DNA from: an uncultured bacterium
Lineage (GTDB): Bacteria; Cyanobacteriota; Vampirovibrionia; Gastranaerophilales; Gastranaerophilaceae
Assembly (NCBI GenBank): GCA_900547585.1
Contig: URHD01000074.1
Span: forward strand, 1-9,240
Length of the DNA stretch: 9,240 nucleotides
Direction: 5' to 3'
Both the position numbers and the translations under genes were made by a program. Shown here one piece after another: positions 1 to 5,320 of the stretch. The notes beneath the pieces are model-generated. The model searched no databases, was not told the DNA's origin, and was given only the letters and a program-made list of their open reading frames with translations. How positions within the stretch are numbered: the stretch's first letter is position 1; the number at the start of each line of letters is the position of its first letter.

Positions 1-152
1 GATTGAGTATCGTTTTGTGAGAGGTAAGAATCGACTAAGGCGACACTAGATTAGATAGTATTTCTTGATTTATGGAGCCTCCCCCATAGTCACTCCAAAA
101 CTAAATCCCGCTCTTGAAGCTTTCAAATCAGGTTTTGAAATAATTGAATTTT
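1..152. other. Non-coding left edge
   Basis: No gene can be supported here. A short open stretch enters from the left edge on the plus strand and stops at 47-49, which could be the last residues of a truncated gene but is too short to judge. An inverted repeat, TTTCAAA / TTTGAAA with a 6-base spacer (121-140), lies just past the stop of the minus-strand WG-repeat gene. It has no T-run on the side a terminator would need, so it is not called as one. Confidence 0.5.
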
Positions 153-1028
153 TTAGTCAATCTGCCGTCTTAAATCGTCCTTAAGCCCTGAAAGCGGGCC
201 GTTATTCGGGGCTTTGAGGTTCTGGAAGTATTTTTTTGCGTAAGTAAATGGAAATTTCGGCAACCAACCGAGTTTTATGAGAATAGAAACGGTTTCGGCG
301 CCCTGTGAAAACATTAATTCGTCAATTGTCTGCTCATAAGCAGGGGAAATCGAGGAGAAAATCTTTAATGTGTAATCCGCCGCCGTAACAGCCGTATATC
401 CGGACAAAACACCCGCATTAGCCGCAAGATGTGTCACCTTGAATTCCTTATTGTCAATTATGACCTTTTTAGTTTCCTCGGGGAGCTCAATCTCGCCCGG
501 TTTCATACGTTCAATTTCGTACCACTCGCCTTTGTATTTTATGCGCATGGCTGTAGGTTTGGGCATGTAAATATCATCAAATTCAGGCTTTAAAAGGATT
601 TTTCCCTCAAAATCTGTCACACCGTACTTGTAATTTTTGCAAATAAGGAACATTTTTCCGAATAAAAGGTCAATTGAGCTATATTCAGGCGCAAGAATGG
701 CTTTTCCCGTGTCATCGTAAAGACCGTAGTCATTTTCGTTTCCGAGTTTTGCAAACTGCCCCAGAACCCTGTCAGCGTGTCTGTATTTTGGCTTTACAAG
801 GATGTTGCCGTTGTCGTCCATCAGGCCAAAACGGCTTCCTTTTTGGAAAATCCACGCTTTTTCACCGAGGCGGATAATTTTTTTATATTCGGCTTTTGTA
901 ACGATTTCATCACCGCATTTCAGCCCGAATTTGCCTTTTTCGCTGTAAACCACAGTTTTTTCGCCCTGCGCAAGCGCTCCGAGGGGCAATATTAACAACA
1001 ATCCTAAAATTATGAATAACTTTTTCAT
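153..1028 (-). CDS. Exported WG-repeat protein
   Basis: 291 residues. Residues 1-20 form a Sec signal peptide (MKK start, leucine-rich core, ALA-Q cleavage context), so the protein is probably exported. Residues about 31-153 hold four degenerate WG-type repeats of roughly 25-35 residues, with the pattern [F/Y]G(L/V).D..G.I...P.[Y/F]; the usual tryptophan is replaced by F or Y (FGLK, FGLM, YGLY, YGVT). WG repeats are beta-rich units of uncertain function. Residues about 175-291 form a separate, mostly helical-looking tail that I do not recognise. No Shine-Dalgarno site precedes the ATG. Instead TGCTATTCT, an extended -10 motif, ends six bases before it, so the mRNA may be leaderless. The gap to the vWA gene upstream is filled with palindromes, so the two genes are probably transcribed separately. 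The family call is fairly safe; the function is unknown. Confidence 0.85.
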   Translation of the reverse strand: MKKLFIILGLLLILPLGALAQGEKTVVYSEKGKFGLKCGDEIVTKAEYKKIIRLGEKAWIFQKGSRFGLMDDNGNILVKPKYRHADRVLGQFAKLGNENDYGLYDDTGKAILAPEYSSIDLLFGKMFLICKNYKYGVTDFEGKILLKPEFDDIYMPKPTAMRIKYKGEWYEIERMKPGEIELPEETKKVIIDNKEFKVTHLAANAGVLSGYTAVTAADYTLKIFSSISPAYEQTIDELMFSQGAETVSILIKLGWLPKFPFTYAKKYFQNLKAPNNGPLSGLKDDLRRQID

Positions 1029-1034
1029 AATTTT

Positions 1035-1043
1035 AGAATAGCA
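1035..1043 (-). promoter_or_regulatory. Extended -10 promoter, leaderless type
   Basis: Read on the minus strand this is TGCTATTCT, a TGn extended -10 with a 5/6 match to TATAAT. It is followed by AAAATT and then the ATG of the WG-repeat gene. A six-base spacing puts the transcription start at or next to the A of the ATG. No good -35 is visible at 16-18 bases, which an extended -10 tolerates. Confidence 0.45.
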
Positions 1044-1110
1044 TAAAAATACAATTTTGCCCTGTTGTTAATTTCCCTCTCCGAAGGCAAAGCCCGCCCC
1101 GCCGGATGTT

Positions 1111-1129
1111 GTTGGGCTAAAAGCCCAAC
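1111..1129. repeat. Perfect 8-bp palindrome, REP-like
   Basis: GTTGGGCT AAA AGCCCAAC is a perfect 8-bp stem with a 3-base loop in the gap between the WG-repeat and vWA genes. It is followed by CTACTGACTGACTAC. No T-run follows on either strand, so it is not a standard intrinsic terminator. It resembles dispersed repetitive extragenic palindromes in wording, from memory and unchecked. Confidence 0.55.
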
Positions 1130-1154
1130 CTACTGACTGACTACATGTTCCAAA

Positions 1155-1235
1155 GTTCAAATGAAATAAGTTTATTTTTTGACCTATTCCAGCGAAGCGA
1201 ATCGAGGCAAAAAATAAACTTATTTCCTTTTGAAC
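1155..1235. repeat. 81-bp nested inverted repeat, MITE/REP-like
   Basis: The outer arms (1155-1181 and 1208-1235) both read GTTCAAA...AAATAAGTTTATTTTTTG towards the centre and differ by one substitution and one indel. Inside them CCTATTC (1183-1189) can pair with GAATCGAGG (1199-1207), leaving two unpaired bases. The apex contains GCGAAGC, a heptamer known to form an unusually stable mini-hairpin in DNA. Almost the whole element can therefore fold on itself. It lies 10 bp downstream of the vWA stop and could stall transcription or stabilise the 3' end, but a folded mobile remnant explains the nesting better. No coding region is present. Confidence 0.7.
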
Positions 1236-1245
1236 GCTCAGACTC

Positions 1246-1938
1246 CTAATGAAGAATAATTTTCCCCTGAACCTCTTTTTTTGCGTTCAGCGAGTTAGAA
1301 AGGCTGTTTTTCAGCTCAGCCATTGTGTTCGCCGTGTAAAATTTTCCGCTGGTGGCGAGCGCTGCGCATTTTAGCTGGTTTTTTGCCTCTTGATCAAAGA
1401 TTGTGAACGCAATTACATCAATAAAAATATCATCGCGCTGCTTAATCAGCTCCAGAGCATAATCGCAGGGGCTTTCGTCGCAATTTTCGCCGCCGTCAGA
1501 AAGAAGAATAATTCGTTTTTTGCCGCTAAACCCCGCAAAATCATACGCAACAGCCTGTTTAAGCGCATAAGTAATCGGCGTCCAGCCTGTGGGTTTCAGA
1601 TTGTACAGCGACCCTTGAATCGAACCGGCGCTGCCCTGCGTAATCGGAACAAGCAGGCTGCTTGCCTTGCAGGCAGTTGAGGCGAGAAATCCTGACTTGT
1701 GCCCGTAAACCCTCAGTCCGATTTTCTGACTTTTGGGGATTGTGGGCAAAATTTCGTCGATTGTTTCCAGAACCATGTCGATTTTCTTCACCCCGCGGAA
1801 TTTTTCCGCCATGCTGTTTGAAAAATCAACAATAAACAGCACCGCCTCGTTATCATCTTCGGGAACGGCAAAAACATTGTTCTGACAGCCAAAAACGACT
1901 ACTGTCGCCACCAAAAATATAAATAATTTTTTCATCAT
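1246..1938 (-). CDS. Exported von Willebrand factor A domain protein
   Basis: 230 residues. A signal peptide covers about residues 1-24; cleavage after VFA is likely, although VFGC at 15-18 could be a poor lipobox. The vWA domain fills the rest and has a complete metal-ion-dependent adhesion site: DFSNS (D38, S40, S42), the threonine of GWTP (T120) and D148 in LLSDGG. The divalent metal held there normally mediates protein binding. The five cysteines include C153, C158 and C191, in a pattern (GENC...PC...LKC) that I recall from a bacterial vWA subfamily; disulfides are plausible in the periplasm. Two consecutive ATG codons begin the gene, with AAGGAGA at 1946-1952 spaced 7 or 10 bases away; either start is possible. 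A terminator lies between this gene and the M48 gene upstream, so it probably has its own promoter. The ligand is unknown. Confidence 0.88.
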   Translation of the reverse strand: MMKKLFIFLVATVVVFGCQNNVFAVPEDDNEAVLFIVDFSNSMAEKFRGVKKIDMVLETIDEILPTIPKSQKIGLRVYGHKSGFLASTACKASSLLVPITQGSAGSIQGSLYNLKPTGWTPITYALKQAVAYDFAGFSGKKRIILLSDGGENCDESPCDYALELIKQRDDIFIDVIAFTIFDQEAKNQLKCAALATSGKFYTANTMAELKNSLSNSLNAKKEVQGKIILH

Positions 1939-1949
1939 TGCATTTTCTC

Positions 1950-1966
1950 CTTATGTTTTTCATAAG
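1950..1966 (-). promoter_or_regulatory. Inverted repeat overlapping the vWA ribosome-binding site
   Basis: On the minus strand CTTATG AAAAA CATAAG is a perfect 6-bp inverted repeat with a 5-base loop. Its right arm supplies the first bases of the AAGGAGA ribosome-binding site of the vWA gene. As RNA it could partly hide that site; as DNA it could bind a dimeric regulator. The stem is short and AT-rich, so either role is tentative. Confidence 0.35.
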
Positions 1967-2024
1967 ATATCAAATCGCAATGACTTTTTGAATTGTCCTG
2001 CCGCCTTTGCTCAGTCGGGTATGT

Positions 2025-2054
2025 AAAAAGGAGGTGCAATTTGCGCCTCCTTTT
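2025..2054 (-). terminator. Intrinsic terminator after the M48 gene
   Basis: AAAAGGAGGTGCAA (2026-2039) pairs with TTGCGCCTCCTTTT (2041-2054), a 14-bp stem with a single G-U-type mismatch. On the minus strand the stem ends in TTTTT. It starts 16 bases past the stop of the M48 gene, the right place to end that transcript and insulate the vWA gene. It also has a T-rich run on the plus strand and may work both ways, though no plus-strand gene ends here. Confidence 0.85.
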
Positions 2055-2070
2055 GTTTTTTCTGGAATTT

Positions 2071-2952
2071 TTATGACCCCGAGCCCGTTGACATAAGCTG
2101 TAGCATACTGTAAGAGGTGCTCCACGGGTTTGTGGATTTTGCCATATCTCTGGCTCTTTTGAGTTTCTTTTCCTGCAATTTTTTCTGCTCTTTTTCCGCT
2201 TTTGCAAGCTTTTTCGGGCTTGCTTTTCTGATTTTCAGGTTTGCATAAATAAGCTGGAGCGCTTTTTGATAGCTTTCGGTTTTGTAGTTTGCTGCGACTT
2301 TTGCGGGGTAGTTGTAGTTTGCATAATCAAAAATCGCAAGCAATCTTTTTTCGCCGGACGGGTGAGTCTGGAGAATATCTACGTAATTTCCGCTGATTTT
2401 GTTCAAAACAGAAATTAACGCGAGCGGGTTGTATCCTGCGTTCATCATCAGGTCAACAGCGGTCAAATCTGCTTCTGTTTCATCGTTTCTGCTGATTTTT
2501 GTGGAAGAAAGCGTTTTTGCGAGCTCAACGCCCGTTGCGCCGGCTGCGGTTTTAGTTGTCGGATTGATTTGAGAAATAATTCCGTTTAAAAGTGTTTGTT
2601 TTGCGCAGTGACCGTTGATTATGTGCCCCATTTCATGCGCAATTACGCCTGCGAGCTCGTCGTCGTTTTCTACATAATTCAAAAGGCCTCTATAGACGTA
2701 AACTTCTTTGTTTATGTTGGCATAAGCGTTGACTGTATCTTCGTCGGAAACTTTGAACGTAATTCCGTCGGGGAGTTTGTTGGCTGTGAGGAGTTTTGTG
2801 CCGATTGTGTTAACTCTTTTTAAATTTGCCTCAGAATCCCAGTTTGTAGTGGTTGTTGCGGTGGTTGTAGTTGTTGCAGCATCGCAACTAAGGCAGAATG
2901 CCGGAAAAATCGCTAAAATCCCCAGTGCGAGCGCAAATAATGACTTTTTCAT
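2071..2952 (-). CDS. Exported M48-family zinc metallopeptidase
   Basis: 293 residues. A signal peptide (about 1-25) is followed by a threonine-rich linker (27-36). The M48 catalytic domain has HEMGH at 106-110, with H106 and H110 as zinc ligands and E107 as catalytic base. The third ligand is probably E158 in ETEAD (the E...D motif), and the family's HPSGEKRL signature is at 197-204. Such periplasmic proteases (BepA/LoiP-like) degrade or help assemble envelope proteins. There is no TPR domain; residues 239-272 form a lysine-rich amphipathic helix, and the C-terminus is Ser/Gly-rich. The threonine run uses mixed ACA, ACT and ACC codons, so it looks kept at the protein level rather than produced by slippage. 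The ATG has AAAGGA at 2961-2966, 8 bases upstream. The substrate is unknown. Confidence 0.92.
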   Translation of the reverse strand: MKKSLFALALGILAIFPAFCLSCDAATTTTTATTTTNWDSEANLKRVNTIGTKLLTANKLPDGITFKVSDEDTVNAYANINKEVYVYRGLLNYVENDDELAGVIAHEMGHIINGHCAKQTLLNGIISQINPTTKTAAGATGVELAKTLSSTKISRNDETEADLTAVDLMMNAGYNPLALISVLNKISGNYVDILQTHPSGEKRLLAIFDYANYNYPAKVAANYKTESYQKALQLIYANLKIRKASPKKLAKAEKEQKKLQEKKLKRARDMAKSTNPWSTSYSMLQLMSTGSGS

Positions 2953-2996
2953 ACACTAAATCCTTTCTCATATCCATAATCCGAACTTATAGATAA

Positions 2997-3002
2997 ATTA
3001 TA
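2997..3002 (-). promoter_or_regulatory. -10 box upstream of the M48 gene
   Basis: A perfect TATAAT on the minus strand lies 44 bases before the M48 ATG and upstream of its AAAGGA ribosome-binding site. The best -35-like hexamer, TTGCTA (3024-3029), is 21 bases away, which is too far, so the promoter call rests on the -10 alone. Confidence 0.4.
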
Positions 3003-3034
3003 GCGTAGAGTTGATGATTTTGATAGCAAAAAGT

Positions 3035-3970
3035 TTATTTTTCTATTAATACATGATTTCCGTTAATTGTTATCCATTTGCCGTTGGTAGTTCCTGAAGC
3101 GCTGGATTTTTTGCCTTTGGACGAACGGTTTTGGAGGCGGGAATTTCTGCTTTGTTGCATATTGCGCCATTTGTTCCGAATCGTGTCCGAAAAACTCTGA
3201 TTTTGTGCCAGCGTATCAGTTTCAGTATAAGAAATTCCGCCATGAAGCACTTTTTCAGGCTGCTGGAATGATTCATTTTCGATTTTTACGGCTTTGTCGA
3301 GGCTGTCCATGTTTTGGAGTTTGTGCGCACCAATATATTCTATTAAATCTTCTTTTCCGTTAAATTTCGGATTTCCTTGCTTATATAAATAACTTTTATT
3401 TGGATTCAAATTAGTATTTGTAACATAGCTCACACCCGGCTGATAATCCTTGTTGCCCATAAAAACGGAATCTTTAGGATTGCCATAATTGGTGATATTT
3501 AACAATCGTTGGTCTGCCTGCGAATAACCTTTTTGAGCCAGAATTTTTCCAGTACCAAAAGCGTTGAAAGTAACGGCCTTTGTTCCTGTTTCTGCAGAAA
3601 CAAGCTGTGCAAGGCTTCCACCCAGAGAATGTCCGGATAAAACGATTTTTGACGACGGATAAGCTTGTTTTATTTCATTGTAAGTGTTTTGGGCATCTTT
3701 AAGCTGATTTGGTTCAAGCATTCCGGCCATTTTTATGTCACTTCCAAAAAAATCTTTGGCGTTTTCTTTTAAATGGTGCCATCCTGAATCAGTTCCTCTG
3801 TAAACTATTGCAATTTCTTTCCCCTTTTTATAAGTTTCAGAGTAATAGCCCGTTTTATTATTGGAATCTGTGCTTACCAGCTTCCACCCATCAGGTATTT
3901 TTCCATTGCCGTCATTGTAAACGCAAATTGACATTTCTTTTAAATCTTCGTGTGTTTTTGTGTTTTTCAT
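3035..3970 (-). CDS. Class-3-type lipase with a WITINGNHVLI tail
   Basis: 311 residues from the ATG at 3970. The frame is open to a TTG at 4006, but GGGGAG (3981-3986) sits 10 bases before the ATG and decides the start. It is an alpha/beta-hydrolase of the fungal-lipase-like (class 3/DUF2974) kind: YRGTD at 57-61 near the oxyanion hole, nucleophile S115 in GHSLGG, and probable acid D167 (NPKDS) and base H216 (GAHKL). It should hydrolyse an ester lipid. There is no signal peptide or membrane segment. After the hydrolase core come a polar, basic stretch (about 255-295) and the C-terminal WITINGNHVLI (299-309). From memory, similar W-[VI]-T-I-x-G-x-H-V endings occur on phage head-associated proteins, so an origin in a phage or effector is possible. 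The next gene upstream is divergent. No terminator is visible downstream. Confidence 0.82.
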   Translation of the reverse strand: MKNTKTHEDLKEMSICVYNDGNGKIPDGWKLVSTDSNNKTGYYSETYKKGKEIAIVYRGTDSGWHHLKENAKDFFGSDIKMAGMLEPNQLKDAQNTYNEIKQAYPSSKIVLSGHSLGGSLAQLVSAETGTKAVTFNAFGTGKILAQKGYSQADQRLLNITNYGNPKDSVFMGNKDYQPGVSYVTNTNLNPNKSYLYKQGNPKFNGKEDLIEYIGAHKLQNMDSLDKAVKIENESFQQPEKVLHGGISYTETDTLAQNQSFSDTIRNKWRNMQQSRNSRLQNRSSKGKKSSASGTTNGKWITINGNHVLIEK

Positions 3971-3971
3971 G

Positions 3972-3999
3972 TTGTTTTTTCTCCCCAGTTTAGTATAAT
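3972..3999 (+). promoter_or_regulatory. Promoter of the first small membrane gene, leaderless type
   Basis: TTGTTT (3972-3977), a 16-base spacer, and a perfect TATAAT (3994-3999) end six bases before the ATG at 4006, so transcription should start at the ATG. No Shine-Dalgarno site is present. On the other strand the same AT box reads TATTATACT and may serve the divergent lipase gene, so the two promoters would compete. Confidence 0.55.
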
Positions 4000-4005
4000 A
4001 ATTCA

Positions 4006-4425
4006 ATGAAAATCGATTTTTTTGCTTATAAAAAATTTTATGGAACTCATATAATGGCCTTATTAGGCTTTTTTCATTTTAAACTTGCCCTTTTTATTAG
4101 CGGTACACCAGAATATTTATTGTTTCTTTTTCCGTTATTTTTTGCGTTATATAGTATTCCAGCGATTTTCTTTATTGTTGAGTTTTCTATCAAATCACAT
4201 ATCACAAACCGTTTTTTTCTGAGAGATATTTTCTATGATATTCTTTGTGATGTTGGGTTGTTCTTATATATAACACCTTTTTATGTGATTTTAATTTCTT
4301 TTCTTCCTCCATACCAGCATAGATATTTAACAAAAATCAATCTCATCCCACTTTTCTTCCTTTTCTTAATTCTTCAAGCCCTAAAAATAGCCCAGCGTAT
4401 CCGAGAACGGAAACAAAAAGTCTGA
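4006..4425 (+). CDS. Small multi-pass membrane protein, copy 1
   Basis: 139 residues of unrecognised family. Four hydrophobic segments are visible at about 15-33, 37-60, 78-101 and 112-126, followed by a strongly basic end (RIRERKQK); the positive-inside rule puts that end in the cytoplasm. It shares a layout with the next gene: MKI start, [H/N][I/L]xALLG at the first segment, an I.EF motif (FFIVEF against FIIEF), and ITPF in the third segment followed by a proline exit. The coding sequence is visibly richer in A and T than its neighbours. The ATG has no ribosome-binding site and lies six bases from TATAAT. It is divergent from the lipase gene with 35 bp between starts. A membrane partner or immunity protein for the lipase is conceivable, but only the position suggests it. 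Confidence 0.7.
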   Translation: MKIDFFAYKKFYGTHIMALLGFFHFKLALFISGTPEYLLFLFPLFFALYSIPAIFFIVEFSIKSHITNRFFLRDIFYDILCDVGLFLYITPFYVILISFLPPYQHRYLTKINLIPLFFLFLILQALKIAQRIRERKQKV

Positions 4426-4435
4426 TTGTCATGTT

Positions 4436-4482
4436 GAAAAGCATTATAACAAATTCCATTGAGCCTTGACGGTCAACTTTTT
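4436..4482 (+). repeat. 3' block, copy 1
   Basis: This block starts 11 bases past the stop of the first membrane gene and matches the block after the second (4984-5030) at 35 of 47 positions without gaps. GAAAAGCATTATA, TTGAGC, GGTCAA and TTTTT are identical; the six bases between TTGAGC and GGTCAA all differ. TTGAGC and GGTCAA can pair at the ends only, before a T-run, so a weak conserved terminator is one reading. Confidence 0.7.
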
Positions 4483-4559
4483 TAATTTGTTTTTTGATAA
4501 TTAGCTACGAACCAATGTATCTAATGTTCATTTATTCCTAATAATTCCTCCATTTATGT

Positions 4560-4565
4560 TAATAT
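4560..4565 (+). promoter_or_regulatory. Extended -10 of the second small membrane gene, leaderless type
   Basis: TGTTAATAT (4557-4565) is a TGn extended -10, followed by six T residues and the ATG at 4572. The spacing equals that at the first copy. The bases before it (TTCCTCC..ATTTA) also resemble those before copy 1 (TTCTCCCCAGTTTA), as if the promoter was duplicated with the gene. Confidence 0.4.
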
Positions 4566-4571
4566 TTTTTT

Positions 4572-4973
4572 ATGAAAATAAATTCTCTAGATGAATATTT
4601 TTCGCTTAATCTGATAGCTTTGCTCGGATTATTTCTATTTTTGCATTATTTGTGGTGGTTTTTGATGATAATGATTCCTGTGGAGCGCGAGATGGCGTTT
4701 TTTGCAAATTATGGAATTTTTGAGCATATTATCGGTTATTTGGCAAGATTTCATATTCCATTTGTTTTGATTTTATTTATAGTTTTTATAATTGAGTTTT
4801 TACTCTATGATAGGTCTGACAAATTAACTGTCATTTCTGTCCATCTTCCTAAAAACAAAGCATATTTATTCTTGTTCTATTTTGGAATTTTCATTTCAAT
4901 AACCCCGTTTTTGATTTATATAGTTTTATATTTTGTACCATACTTTTTTGAATCGATTAATCCTTTCTTTTAA
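4572..4973 (+). CDS. Small multi-pass membrane protein, copy 2
   Basis: 133 residues of unrecognised family. Three hydrophobic segments lie at about 12-36, 53-78 and 97-124. It is a distant paralogue of the preceding gene: MKI start, LIALLG in segment 1 against IMALLG, IIEF at the end of segment 2 against IVEF, and FISITPF in segment 3 against FLYITPF. It lacks the fourth segment and basic tail of copy 1, and has a polar loop with several lysines (about 79-96) in a different place. The start has no Shine-Dalgarno site and follows an extended -10 by six bases. The gene is 146 bp from copy 1 in the same direction. High A+T and hydrophobicity alone can mimic coding sequence, but the repeated layout, start and 3' block argue that both genes are real. 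Confidence 0.65.
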   Translation: MKINSLDEYFSLNLIALLGLFLFLHYLWWFLMIMIPVEREMAFFANYGIFEHIIGYLARFHIPFVLILFIVFIIEFLLYDRSDKLTVISVHLPKNKAYLFLFYFGIFISITPFLIYIVLYFVPYFFESINPFF

Positions 4974-4983
4974 GAAATTGTAT

Positions 4984-5030
4984 GAAAAGCATTATACCAG
5001 ATTGTTTTGAGCTACTTAGGTCAAGTTTTT
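4984..5030 (+). repeat. 3' block, copy 2
   Basis: It starts 10 bases past the stop of the second membrane gene and is the partner of the block at 4436-4482. It shares GAAAAGCATTATA.CA.ATT, TTGAGC and GGTCAA plus TTTTT. The nearly constant distance from each stop codon shows that gene and 3' flank were duplicated together, or that the block is a functional 3' end. Confidence 0.7.
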
Positions 5031-5163
5031 GCTTTGTTGCGGGCAAAAATCTACTATATCTCGCCTAATCCAAATCCATTACAACGAATTTTCAAAAATC
5101 CATCACACGTATTATTTTCCAAAACCTCATAACCCCTGAAAAACCGGTAAAAAACGGCACTTA

Positions 5164-5179
5164 TAGACCTTGTGGTCTA
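5164..5179. repeat. Perfect hairpin in the gap before the regulator
   Basis: TAGACC TTGT GGTCTA is a perfect 6-bp stem with a 4-base loop, about 140 bp before the regulator ATG. No T-run follows directly on the plus strand. It could be an operator for a dimeric regulator, or part of a leader if transcription begins upstream. It does not fit a riboswitch class that I can recognise. Confidence 0.4.
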
Positions 5180-5302
5180 GATCCTGTTATCTAAAGAAAA
5201 AACCTGATATTTCAATCCCCGAGCCGATGAGAAACTACTTCAATGAGGGGTAATATGAATTTGTAAATAATATATTTGAACTAATTGTACAAAAAAATAT
5301 AT

Positions 5303-5311
5303 GGGGAGGAG
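5303..5311 (+). promoter_or_regulatory. Ribosome-binding site fixing the regulator start
   Basis: GGGGAGGAG lies 9 bases before the ATG at 5321. It falls inside an in-frame extension that reaches back to a TTG at 5285, so that upstream codon cannot be the main start. Confidence 0.85.
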
Positions 5312-5320
5312 CACAGAGCT

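Larger units (their letters stand above)
4974..5320. other. Non-coding gap before the regulator gene
   Basis: About 347 bp without a credible gene. It holds the second 3' block (4984-5030), a C/A-rich stretch (about 5060-5160), a perfect hairpin (5164-5179) and an AT-rich run leading to the regulator's ribosome-binding site. No promoter with both boxes in register was found; TAATAT at 5268-5273 is the best -10 placed to leave a leader containing the ribosome-binding site. GCCGATGA (5223-5230) resembles a flagellar sigma-28 -10 but has no matching -35. Confidence 0.5.

Noticed and set aside
2..49. Open frame from the left edge ending at TAG (47-49), ...RFVRGKNRLRRH
   Set aside because: Only about 15 residues are visible and no family can be recognised, so a truncated gene cannot be told from chance.
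2071..2207. Minus-strand frame of 90 codons running from within the M48 gene to 1935
   Set aside because: Very basic out-of-frame composition, overlaps the M48 3' end and its terminator, and no ribosome-binding site supports it.
2840..2880. Microsatellite in the threonine-rich part of the M48 gene
   Set aside because: Codons for threonine are mixed and alanines interrupt the run, so it is a low-complexity peptide and not a slippage tract.
3971..4006. TTG-start extension of the lipase
   Set aside because: The ATG at 3970 has GGGGAG in place, and the extension would run through the divergent promoter.
5164..5179. Intrinsic terminator for the second membrane gene
   Set aside because: The stem is perfect but no T-run follows on the plus strand, and it lies almost 200 bp past the stop.
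5192..5230. Sigma-28 flagellar promoter: TAAAGAAA and GCCGATGA
   Set aside because: Both halves resemble the consensus, but 23 bases separate them where about 11 are expected, and the stretch at the proper distance does not match.
5217..5250. CCCC...GGGG stem near the regulator promoter
   Set aside because: Only four pairs form and flanking bases mismatch.
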